Source of the DNA: Bolinopsis microptera
Lineage: Eukaryota; Ctenophora; Tentaculata; Lobata; Bolinopsidae
Assembly: GCF_026151205.1 (NCBI RefSeq)
Contig: NC_087079.1
Location: 10,592,635 to 10,656,634 of the forward strand
Direction: 5' to 3'
Length of the DNA stretch: 64,000 nt
Below, in pieces: positions 1 to 9,282 of this stretch (positions within the stretch are counted from its first letter, which is position 1; each line of letters begins with the position of its first letter). The notes under the pieces are model-generated. The model saw only the letters and a list, made by a program, of their open reading frames with translations, did not search any database and had not been told where the DNA came from. The position numbers and the translations under genes are program-made.

Positions 1-207
1 CACAGTACACAGTACACACCATAACAACACAATACACTCCTGCACAGTCCACACTCCACGCCCCTCCCCTGAGAAATGCCGATGATTAACTTGCCGATGA
101 TTAACTTGCCTGGGTCGCTCATTTGCTTAAATAGTTGATTGATTACGTTACACGTATCAGTTGTTATCTGTTTTCTGTTGTGTCTCGGAAAACTAGTTAA
201 TCTTGAT

Positions 208-501
208 ATGTCAACCAACGAGATCTGGAAACATTTCACAAAAGAGGGGGACAACGTGGCCTGCATGCAATGTGACAAGTCTTTTCTCAGCACAACAGCC
301 AAAAGGTCTTACACTAATCTTTGGTACCACTTGAGAGTTAAACACGGTATAGAAAATGCAGCTGCTAATAATGATAAATCTTCGGCATCCCCCAAAGTCA
401 AGCGACCAAAAAATCAGTCCCTAATAGTATCTTACATCGAAAAGAAAACTCAAGCCGAAATGTATAGCCGTTTAGCGGCTGTGGAGTTCCACTTTGTGTA
501 A
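208..501 (+). pseudogene. BED zinc-finger N-terminus of a hAT-type transposase, truncated
   Basis: The frame is open from 139, but the likely start is the Met at 208, which reads MSTNEIWKHF. About 97 residues remain. It shows a BED-type zinc finger: aromatic W..F, then CMQC, and HLRVKH as the histidine pair. A KRPKNQSLIVSYIEKKT linker follows, as in ZBED and hAT transposases, where the finger binds transposon ends. The frame stops right after the linker (RLAAVEFHFV), so the catalytic RNase H-like domain and dimerisation domain are missing. A hAT-like terminus lies about 200 bp downstream. I read this as a transposon relic. A small exapted BED protein is possible but nothing supports it. Confidence 0.6.
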
Positions 502-711
502 GATTGTTATTGTCACTGACTGTTCACTGTAAGTGTAAAGTATATCGGATCTTCACTTTCAATTAATTGACTATTTTGAAATTACGCGTTTACAATTTGT
601 GTACGATATCTCGGGAATTCATGACCCTCAATCACGGAAGTTATAAATCATGAACGTATGATTAATTAAGCCACTGAATCGATGGAAAATAAGCTAATTG
701 TTCTGACCAAA

Positions 712-806
712 TTTTATCGCCGATAATTATCGTTATCGCCGATAATTGAAAAATTATTATCGGTTATCGGCGATAAAAAATTGTGGACCGATAATGCAAA
801 CCCTAA
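712..806. repeat. hAT-like terminus with TATCGGCGATAA iterons
   Basis: TTTTATCGCCGATAA at 712 is mirrored by TTATCGGCGATAAAA ending at 777, with further TATCGCCGATAAT copies between them, so the stretch can fold into a hairpin. It is followed by CCGATAATGCAAACCCTAA, which on the other strand resembles a hAT end (TTAGGGTTTGCATTATCGG). This agrees with the BED finger upstream: it is probably the far end of one decayed hAT element. Confidence 0.45.
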
Positions 807-1751
807 ACCATATGTCAAACAGAGCATATGCCATCCAATAGTATACTCCTTACTGCTACTTCTAATTGACATCCTGTATGTATATAAGTAAAACAAAATT
901 TAAGTAAAACAAAATTTAAATTTTATTGCCATTACAATGAATAATGATATCATAATAAGTATAAGTAGACATCCGATAATAAACTTGTTACATCCAGTAC
1001 AACCCAAGATGTCAGCCGACGCGACTTACAAAAATAAAGAAAGCTAGCATGTTATGTTCATTGTTCATAGTTTTTCTAACGAGCATGCTTAGCACTTAGG
1101 CTGTACGGAAATAGCTTTAATTCTACGTCATATTAAAAACTTTACATCATTTTTGAGATACAAAAATAAATTTGTAAAATAAATAACTCTTTTGCTGCTT
1201 AGGCGCGGCACTGTGCTTGACCCACATGCTAAACAGTGTGTAGCAACACATCGCTGAAAACAGAAGCTGAATGAGCTATATAAAGGGGGTGCCTATGGGA
1301 AATATGTCAAGTCTAAAATACACAGCAATGATGACCCTTAAAATAATACAAAATAAAACTTATTTCTACGGTTAGGTGATCGAACCCGTCGTGATTTTTA
1401 TCCAAATACTACGTAATCCAGAGTAATATAAAATTCATGCAAACAATGTACACAGGGTAATCCAGCAATGGTAACTAAAAATACAATTCTATTAATAAAT
1501 TAAAATCTTTGTCTTTCTTTTGTCTTCCTTTCTAATTTAACAATCTGAAAAAAAATTCCAAAGAAAACCCCTCTTTTAAAAAATCTGAGTAAAAATAATT
1601 AAAAAACCCCTGTAAGAAATAAAAGCCCCAGTACCAATTAAATGCACAGTCTTTTGTGTCAAGACTTACTATTTCCACCACACTAATCTAATCTAGTTGC
1701 TGTGCAGAAGCTATTTCATAAGTGATTACCGATTAGCTGTAGCATGCTTCA
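807..1751. other. AT-rich stretch without a recognisable gene
   Basis: No coding frame of substance and no recognised RNA. It holds short fragments resembling the GC-rich part of the miniature B family (GGCGCGGCACTGTG near 1203). Confidence 0.5.
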
Positions 1752-1869
1752 TTAATTGACGATGTCAATTCATCTCAGCTCGGCGCGGCACAGTAGCGCA
1801 TCTCGCTTATCTACAGATGAGAAGCCTCATTGAGTGCGCGGCGCGGCACAGTAACGCATAGCGCTACAA
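1752..1869 (+). mobile_element. Miniature element family B, copy 1 (118 bp)
   Basis: Starts TTAATTGACGATGTCAAT and ends GCGCTACAA. It is flanked by a perfect 9-bp direct repeat, CATGCTTCA (1743-1751 and 1870-1878), which marks it as a transposed unit. It contains the palindrome TTGACGATGTCAA and two GCGCGGCACAGTA motifs. It has no coding capacity. Terminal inverted repeats are minimal (TTR/TTG). A 9-bp duplication would suit Mutator-like or Merlin-like transposition, but the class is not proven. Confidence 0.75.
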
Positions 1870-1878
1870 CATGCTTCA

Positions 1879-3023
1879 TTACAATTTCCGTATTTTATGA
1901 CTATTGTATATTTTATTGCTTACATATTATATTTATCTAATCTAATATAATCTAATCTAATATGTCTCAGCATCAACAAGTAAAGGTGGCAATTAGATTT
2001 TGACCGTTCTGTGTATTTTGATAAAAATTTTGATTTTTATGGTAAGTATTTAAAGTTAAAGTGCACAAATCTGTATAAATATATATATACATCTTTGTAC
2101 TATTTTCACAATTACTTTAAAACCAAAACACCCCAGCGAACGCCGCGGGCTTCATGCGCCGCTAAAACGTTTAAATTTCATTTTTATAATCCTCCCAAGA
2201 CTCCTGTTAAGACAAATTGCGAATGTTTAGCTTTAAAACTACTCTGTTCTTAAAACAATTGTTTTAATCATCGAATACTGAAGAGTTCAATTCAATCCAA
2301 GGTAAATTGTTTAAATTATGAGTGATCATGAATGAAAAATGAATAATTTACACGTAAAATTTGCCTCAAAATTTGTCTTGAAAAATAACCATAACTCTGG
2401 CTATGATTTGAATTTTGAAAATTTAAAATGCTATATAGTGCCGCGCACAAAAATGTTCCGCGCATTTAAAACGTGTCGATAATGCGCCCAAACCAATGTC
2501 GCGTTGGATAATATGTAATAGTATCCAAGCTGGTTGAATTCACAATTTTCATTTCTTGTTCCAGTTTGTAGCTTTGTGTGGCAGCCATATTGGTTTTATG
2601 CGTGCGCATATATTGCGCGCTATCTATATATCTTACCGTTAAATGTACGTTTACAGATTTAATCGAGATCTCTGCGAGGCTTTTATAATTATGTATGATA
2701 TAGCTTGATATGCTGTTACTTCAAATTGCTGTAATTTCTATTTATATTGACTGAAGTAGAGTACAAAATAAAATTATTTGCTCTCTAATTTTAAGGATGT
2801 CGACCTGCAACTGAAATTGAGTGATATTCGACTATTTCAATTTAGATTCGCTAGTCAACAAAATGATTGCTCACTCCGAAATAACGACTTTCAAGGAATG
2901 GTATGTACCCTATTATTTACAACAAGGCTCCCAGCATTATAGTAAAACATAGACAATAGACAATATTTTAATATAAACTATAATTAATTTTTGACCGGGA
3001 ACATTCAGCAGTTAACTTTGTCG
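1879..3023. other. Non-coding AT-rich stretch
   Basis: The only open frame (2011-2253) has no recognisable domain and low complexity. Nothing else supportable was seen. Confidence 0.5.
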
Positions 3024-3126
3024 TATTTTAAAACAAGTAACTCTGGCCCAGTTCGTAGAGAAGATGGATTTGCTGTATTTTAAAACAAGTAACTCGGGCC
3101 CAGTTCGTAGAGAAGATGGATTTGCT

Positions 3127-3203
3127 TTACCTGAGGACCCCAGGCTATTATGTTCATTAACATATAGATTTGGCGGAATGACAGGCTGAGCGCGGCCCAG
3201 TAA
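3127..3203 (+). mobile_element. Miniature element family A, copy 1 (77 bp)
   Basis: Begins TTACCTGAGGACCCC and ends GCGCGGCCCAGTAA, giving short inverted ends TTACYKG/CAGTAA. It interrupts the 52-bp satellite and is flanked by a perfect 9-bp duplication of satellite sequence, GGATTTGCT (3118-3126 and 3204-3212). Non-coding. Confidence 0.8.
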
Positions 3204-3536
3204 GGATTTGCTGTATTTTAAAACAAGTAACTCGGGCCCAGTTCGTAGAGAAGATGGATTTGCTGTATTTTAAAACAAGTAACTCGGGCCCAGTTCGTAG
3301 AGAAGATGGATTTGCTGTATTTTAAAACAAGTAACTCGGGCCCAGTTCGTAGAGAAGATGGATTTGCTGTATTTTAAAACAAGTAACTCGGGCCCAGTTC
3401 GTAGAGAAGATGGATTTGCTGTATTTTAAAACAAGTAACTCGGGCCCAGTTCGTAGAGAAGATGGATTTGCTGTATTTTAAAACAAGTAACTCGGGCCCA
3501 GTTCGTAGAGAAGATGGATTTGCTGTATTTTAAAAC

Positions 3537-3616
3537 TTACCTGAGGACCCCAGGCTATTATGTTCATTAACATAATATAGATTTGGCGGAATGACAGGCT
3601 GAGCGCGGCCCAGTAA
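3537..3616 (+). mobile_element. Miniature element family A, copy 2 (80 bp)
   Basis: Same element as at 3127 with a few inserted bases. It sits at a different point of the satellite unit and is flanked by an 8-bp duplication, TTTAAAAC (3529-3536 and 3617-3624). The different target shows an independent insertion, not satellite amplification. Confidence 0.8.
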
Positions 3617-4803
3617 TTTAAAACAAGTAACTCGGGCCCAGTTCGTAGAGAAGATGGATTTGCTGTATTTTAAAACAAGTAACTCGGGCCCAGTTCGTAG
3701 AGAAGATGGATTTGCTGTATTTTAAAACAAGTAACTCGGGCCCAGTTCGTAGAGAAGATGGATTTGCTGTATTTTAAAACAAGTAACTCGGGCCCAGTTC
3801 GTAGAGAAGATGGATTTGCTGTATTTTAAAACAAGTAACTCGGGCCCAGTTCGTAGAGAAGATGGATTTGCTGTATTTTAAAACAAGTAACTCGGGCCCA
3901 GTTCGTAGAGAAGATGGATTTGCTGTATTTTAAAACAAGTAACTCGGGCCCAGTTCGTAGAGAAGATGGATTTGCTGTATTTTAAAACAAGTAACTCGGG
4001 CCCAGTTCGTAGAGAAGATGGATTTGCTGTATTTTAAAACAAGTAACTCGGGCCCAGTTCGTAGAGAAGATGGATTTGCTGTATTTTAAAACAAGTAACT
4101 CGGGCCCAGTTCGTAGAGAAGATGGATTTGCTGTATTTTAAAACAAGTAACTCGGGCCCAGTTCGTAGAGAAGATGGATTTGCTGTATTTTAAAACAAGT
4201 AACTCGGGCCCAGTTCGTAGAGAAGATGGATTTGCTGTATTTTAAAACAAGTAACTCGGGCCCAGTTCGTAGAGAAGATGGATTTGCTGTATTTTAAAAC
4301 AAGTAACTCGGGCCCAGTTCGTAGAGAAGATGGATTTGCTGTATTTTAAAACAAGTAACTCGGGCCCAGTTCGTAGAGAAGATGGATTTACTGTATTTTA
4401 AAACAAGTAACTCGGGCCCAGTTCGTAGAGAAGATGGATTTGCTGTAGTTGTCAGTTTACGGACAAATAAAGTCGAAAAGCATTAATCAGAATATGTTTT
4501 AGGCTGTCCCAAAATTTCGGATTCTTTTTCTGGAGTTTGAAATTGGCGGGAATTTTAAAACTCTCGTTGTGGTACTGGTACCAAACCAATATTTTCAGCG
4601 CAGAGTTTTAGCGCGCGCCAAGAGCACACACGTATTTTTGCATTGAAGCCGCGCGTTATTTGCACGTGCACTTCTACAGATTAAAATTTGGAGAGGGCCC
4701 TTACTGCTTACATTACTAAGTTGTTATGTAGTAATATTGTGAATTTGTCCGAAACTGGAAACAAATCTTGTAAAATTTTACGAATAGAAGTTATAGTATT
4801 ACT

Positions 4804-4899
4804 TTGATTGACGATGTCAATCCTTCGCATCTCGCCGATCTGTGGTTGCGAGAAGCATTATTTGATGCGCGCGCGACCCAGTAGTGCATCGCACTACAA
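4804..4899 (+). mobile_element. Miniature element family B, copy 2 (96 bp)
   Basis: TTGATTGACGATGTCAAT to GCACTACAA, flanked by a perfect 9-bp duplication AGTATTACT (4795-4803 and 4900-4908). Its middle is shorter than in copies 1 and 4. The small open frame crossing it (4808-5020) is coincidental. Confidence 0.75.
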
Positions 4900-4908
4900 A
4901 GTATTACT

Positions 4909-5908
4909 TGACTGTAAAAATTTACTGAGTTTCACTTCCATATTTCAGGATCCGACCGCTGATATTAAAATTGAAGAGTTAGATTTCATTGGAACATGGA
5001 ATTACTGTAATGGAAAATAAAACAGGTCTTGCTGAGGATGAAGAAATGTTATGTGGGGAGAAAATGGGCTACTGGAAGTAGACCTTCTTAAACAAAGACG
5101 ACTTTCACAAAATGTTTAAAAGATCACGGTCGCGGCATCGAACCCTGGACGCTTCCCCTGCCACTGTCAGACACTCGAGATTAGTACTAGTAGTGTGCGC
5201 TACTCGAGCTGTTGATATATGAGTTCTTCGGTGTTATTTAAATATAATTGTAATATGTAATGACTGACAGTGCGAGATATCTTTTTTGTTTCTATTTGAT
5301 GTGTTTAGTGTTTGTGTTGCATTCTAATATAAACCGCGTATTAGTTTCTTGTCAATTTTAAATTTGATAAGTTTATCTTTAAACTGTATTTATTAGCAGT
5401 AATAGTTACATTTTGGTATTATATCTATATTTATTATTGTAATACTGTTGTATAATGCTGTTTCTTCCTCATTGTAGCTTACATATAGGATAGCATACTT
5501 TGCTATGATCTTTAATCACAGTTGACAATACTTGATTAGAGTTAATGATTGTACGCGTTTGAAATCTTGATTTGATATCATTATAACCTTTACTAATGTT
5601 CAGATGAATGAATTTGATGTTTTATTTTTCCTCGGCACTATTGAAAATCCTTTACGGGATAGAATCGGCACTGTCAAATATCTTTAAAAGGTTCGTAAAC
5701 GGAATTACAGTCGATCTCCTGACAAATTTATGCCGAAAATTTGTTTTAACACGCGCAGCAATATGAAGCCCGCGGCGTTCGCCGGGGTGCAAAACTGACT
5801 CGACTCCTAAAGCATAAACAGCTGAAATATCGTTTTACAAGCCTGTCACGTGCGCGCGTCTGACCAAAATAGTTATTTGATCATAACTCGTCAAAAAATG
5901 ATTTTTAT
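4909..5908. other. Non-coding stretch with a tRNA-like (SINE-like) relic
   Basis: No gene seen. On the - strand, 5130-5205 holds a B-box match GGTTCGATGCC (5134-5144) and, about 50 bp upstream, an A-box-like TAGCGCACACTA (5191-5202). This spacing fits a tRNA-derived SINE or decayed tRNA. I could not fold a convincing acceptor stem. The rest is AT-rich. Confidence 0.35.
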
Positions 5909-5917
5909 GCTAAGTAT

Positions 5918-5992
5918 TTACTGGGCCGCGCTCAGCCTGTCATTCCGCCAAACCTTTATTAATGAACATAATAGCCTGGGGTCCTCAGCTAA
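5918..5992 (-). mobile_element. Miniature element family A, copy 3 (75 bp, inverted)
   Basis: Reverse orientation: TTACTGGGCCGCG to GGTCCTCAGCTAA. It is flanked by a perfect 9-bp duplication GCTAAGTAT (5909-5917 and 5993-6001). Confidence 0.8.
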
Positions 5993-6123
5993 GCTAAGTA
6001 TTAGGTCTAATTCAAAATCAGCATATAAAGTGTATAGTATTGGTTTAACTTACTTTCACAATCCCACAGATTATTCATATACCATGAAAACGTATAAGCA
6101 TAATTACTTATCGTATAAGCATA

Positions 6124-6311
6124 TTAACCGGGCCACGCTCAGCCTGTCATTCCGCCGAATCTCTTGTAGCGCGATACACTACTGGGCCGCGCCGCGCATC
6201 TTCTCGTATGCAGATCGGCGAGATGCGAAGGATTGACATTGTGAATCAACCGAATCTTTAGCTATTTTATGATTATGAACATAAATATAATAGCCAGAGG
6301 TCTTCAGGTAA
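6124..6311 (-). mobile_element. Miniature element family A, copy 4, split by a B element
   Basis: The two halves of a diverged family A copy (TTAACCGGGCCACGCTC at the left, CTTCAGGTAA at the right) are separated by a family B insertion at 6164-6249. No target duplication survives around the A copy, consistent with an older insertion. Confidence 0.6.
6164..6249 (-). mobile_element. Miniature element family B, copy 3 (86 bp), nested in a family A copy
   Basis: TTGTAGCGCGATAC to GTGAATCAA. The flanking 9-mers CCGAATCTC (6155-6163) and CCGAATCTT (6250-6258) agree at 8 of 9 positions. They duplicate family A sequence, so the order of events is A first, then B. Confidence 0.7.
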
Positions 6312-6496
6312 CATGGGGGTGATACAAATCAGCGTCCGAAAATACATCGATTGAAGTTGGTTTGAACTGTTGGGGCCCTTTTAGAACAATCTCGAAGATC
6401 GACTGAAAAGTGATTTAGCACGCATGTTTCAAAATATGTTTAATGGCCCTAATTTAAATTAATCGATATTTTTTTTACTAAATATAAATGAAACCA

Positions 6497-6618
6497 TTAA
6501 TTGACAATGTCAATTCATTGCAGCTCGGCGAGGCCCAGTTGCGCATTTCTGATCTTGCCGATCTAGCGAGAAGCTTAATTGAGTGCAAGGCGCGGTCCAG
6601 TAACGCATCGCGCTACAA
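6497..6618 (+). mobile_element. Miniature element family B, copy 4 (122 bp)
   Basis: TTAATTGACAATGTCAAT to GCGCTACAA with 9-bp flanks ATGAAACCA and ATGAAACAA (8 of 9 identical). Longest copy, non-coding. Confidence 0.7.
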
Positions 6619-6627
6619 ATGAAACAA

Positions 6628-7306
6628 ATAATAACAATTTTGCATTGATTTTCGAGCAATGCACATTGCACAACCTGGCTGCGCCGTACATCAAATAACA
6701 AACAACAAATAAATATGATGTTTCTCGCATTTGAGAAAATAATTTTAAATTGTCGAAATCAAATTAAATTTTAAATCAATTAATATTAAATATGAGGCAA
6801 AAAATGTCAAAAGTTACTATTTTTTACTTGTTTAATTTTGTATCTTTAATTCTTCTAATGTGTTGTGTTTCATTGTACAGATTCATGCACAATCGTGCAA
6901 CTTCTCGTCATTGAGATGATGGGTTTGGTAACGTTTGACAATGGTCCCACGGATTAAAATAAATCTAAAATCGAGCGCAGCTTTCCAATTTTATCAAGTT
7001 CTTCCTGATTATTTATACTTGTTGACCTTTTGTTAATACGAAATGATGGAACACCCACCAATGTGTTTAAAAGTCGCCATATGCAGTCGATTGATTAAGA
7101 GTTAATCATTTGAAATGTCCAGTTTGTACAGTGATGAACCCTACATCCCAACTTGATGTCGTGCTGTCGCCTCAGACAATACCCAACATAACAGCACGTC
7201 CCAATGCAGAGCTTTTAGGCAGAAAAAAAACTGTCCAGGTAGCAAACTCAGTTTTTTGTCAGCAGTTCCTGAGCAAACTAGCTCTTTGTTTTACTATCTT
7301 CGTTTT
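6628..7306. other. Non-coding AT-rich stretch
   Basis: No domain, RNA or repeat that I can support. The open frame 7110-7355 has no recognisable content. Confidence 0.5.
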
Positions 7307-7699
7307 TCACTTACTTTTGTTAGGGTGCCGCCCAGTTAATATAATTCCGTGTTGAATTTGGAAATCGTTTACATTTCTATGTAACCATACGTTTATGCAA
7401 CCTGACACGGATCTGTGCAAAATACAGGGTGGGCCAAAAGTCAGTACCCATAAGTTAGGTCTTATACCTCCGCCGTGTTTTATATTTGGGTGTTGTTGCT
7501 TTGCAGATGGCATACTGTACCTATATACTACTTGTTCAAGTATTCCGTCGCCATAATTTGAAAATCCGAATAATTTAGACCACGCCCATTCAATATTAAA
7601 ATACCTATATTGTTCTCTCTGAACATGCTGGACGCCTAATTTTTTCAGAGACGGAAGATTATTAAATGTTGCATCTGATCTGGAAAAAAAATGAAACAA
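7307..7699 (-). pseudogene. Degenerate mariner/Tc1-like transposase fragment fused to its own end
   Basis: The - strand frame contains SKLFGFSNYGDGI and, about 30 residues on, NIKHGGG. These resemble the Tc1-type stretch '(D)ESKFNLFGxDG ... TVKHGGG' before the second catalytic Asp. Directly after KHGGG comes, read on the + strand, TACAGGGTGGGCCAAAAGTC (from 7424), which looks like a TA target plus a mariner-type inverted terminus. The remainder of the catalytic domain is absent, so this appears to be an internally deleted relic. The opposite terminus was not found. Confidence 0.4.
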
Positions 7700-9282
7700 A
7701 ACGGATTAGAAATGACGAAGTTATCAAACATTTTGTGTATCTCGGTAAAAAATTACTGGATGATTATGTGACACTGTGTCACGACACCTTAATTGGGCAC
7801 CTTCAAAGTTTCCCATAATGTTTAACGGGGTGGTTAACAGGGTCACCCAATCACGTGATTAGGTATTAAACCTATCACCTGATCACACGTAATAAATACA
7901 TTTTTTATTCTTCTTATCTCGGTCATCTGAGAAGCTGCAGCTCTAGCTTCTATATACAAAAAAAACCCTCGTTCGCTTACCTCTGTCCTTGACTCTTTTG
8001 TCCCTTCGGCATTTTGAGTCATGGATTGGGATAAATCGATTGCTTAGGACCACGTCCGATACATCCAGAGCAAGCACGTGGTATACTCAACATACCAACT
8101 AGAGTCCATCTTCATAACCAAAAAGTTTATGAAGCTGGCTAAAATATATATAGAAGCTTTGTCTGTGAAGACTTTGATTGTGTTTTAGTGTCACAGTTTG
8201 TAAAACTAACCATTATTAAGTAGAAAATTGGCAGGCCAGTATTTTGATTAAGGTGGAATCTCTTGTTAAAATAAAATAAATGCATATACTGCATATATGA
8301 AGTGGTTCCACTCAATGATCTCATTAAACTATATAAAAAATAAGTATAAAGAATAAGGAAAAGGAACGGGAATGAAGCCAATACCAGAAGTGAAACCCCA
8401 CCAAAGAATAATTGATCCTTAGGTAGACCTGTTGAAATAAAGTAACTGAACTTTAACTGTAAGTATAAGAAAAGACGAAAGGAATCAAGGAAATAATGTA
8501 ATGAGAACATCATCAGCAGATGACTTGGCACACCGGTTTCGGGGGTTTAACACCTGTACCGGTTTAATGTGCCAAGACCCCCTAGCAATCGCTCGTCAGT
8601 AATCACCTGTCCACGTTAAATGTGATGTCAAGGATGTCGCTGACATCAAGTATACTGTATTTGTACAGAATACTAGGTCGGTCTTTCAGCAGCTTTCTGA
8701 ATTTACTCTGCAGGAGTCTGTCATTATAACATCTTGAAAGAAGTGTCCTATAAAGGGTGTTGGTAGAACACAGAAAAGAATCAAGGTCAGAGATAATGGA
8801 AGAGTAACGAAGGATCTGACCGTAAAAAACATGAGCATGTTGCTTGTGCACGATGGAGGATGCTTGGTCATGTCCTTTGCAGTAATAACAACTTACCTGC
8901 ACAGCTTGCATCACACTTTGCAGTAGAGAGTCAAGAGTACTAAAATGGGTAGAGAAGGCAGACACCAGTCGAACTTGCCCAGGACTATAAAATTTAATTT
9001 AATTTATAAGAACATTCCATTTGTAAATACAGACGATTTGTACAGCTGTATAAGAATATCAGTCTCTGATAGAGCAGGATGGAAGATCAAGAAATTGTAT
9101 TAGTTTATGTATCTGTATTTCTTACTTTCAGATCAGGTTACTTATCATATCTTTCAGATGTTCAATTATGTTCTATATTTGATTTGAATAAAGTAATATA
9201 ATGTAGTTTGAGGAGTCCTCATTCTCCTTACGTCTGACAATGGCGTTTCTCTTAATGCTAATATATAACAATCTTAGCTGTT
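7700..9282. other. Upstream region of NUP98-NUP96, no supported gene
   Basis: Two - strand frames (8139-8531 and 8603-8965) lack recognisable domains. A repeat of ACCGGTTT flanks a short loop at 8531-8563. A promoter for the gene starting at 9283 should lie here, but I see no clear TATA box. Confidence 0.4.

Larger units (their letters stand above)
3024..4446 (+). repeat. 52-bp satellite array, about 24 copies
   Basis: A 52-bp unit (TAACTCGGGCCCAGTTCG, then GAGAAGATGGATTTGCTG, then TATTTTAAAACAAG) repeats head to tail in three blocks of about 2, 6 and 16 copies. The blocks are separated by two copies of an approximately 78-bp element. Copies are almost identical; I see only isolated changes, in the first copy (CTCTGG) and near 4389 (TTTACTG). 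Such uniformity suggests recent expansion or conversion. There is no spacer diversity, so it is not a CRISPR array. Confidence 0.95.

Noticed and set aside
3024-4446. CRISPR-like array
   Set aside because: Eukaryotic context, 52-bp units are contiguous with no variable spacers; it is a satellite.
5130-5205. tRNA gene on the - strand
   Set aside because: A- and B-box matches exist, but no closed acceptor stem or clean anticodon arm; kept only as a SINE-like relic.
8603-8965. - strand 120-aa frame, possible reverse-transcriptase-associated segment (KFRKLLKDRPSILYKY)
   Set aside because: Only vague resemblance to retroelement text and no catalytic motif; too weak to call.
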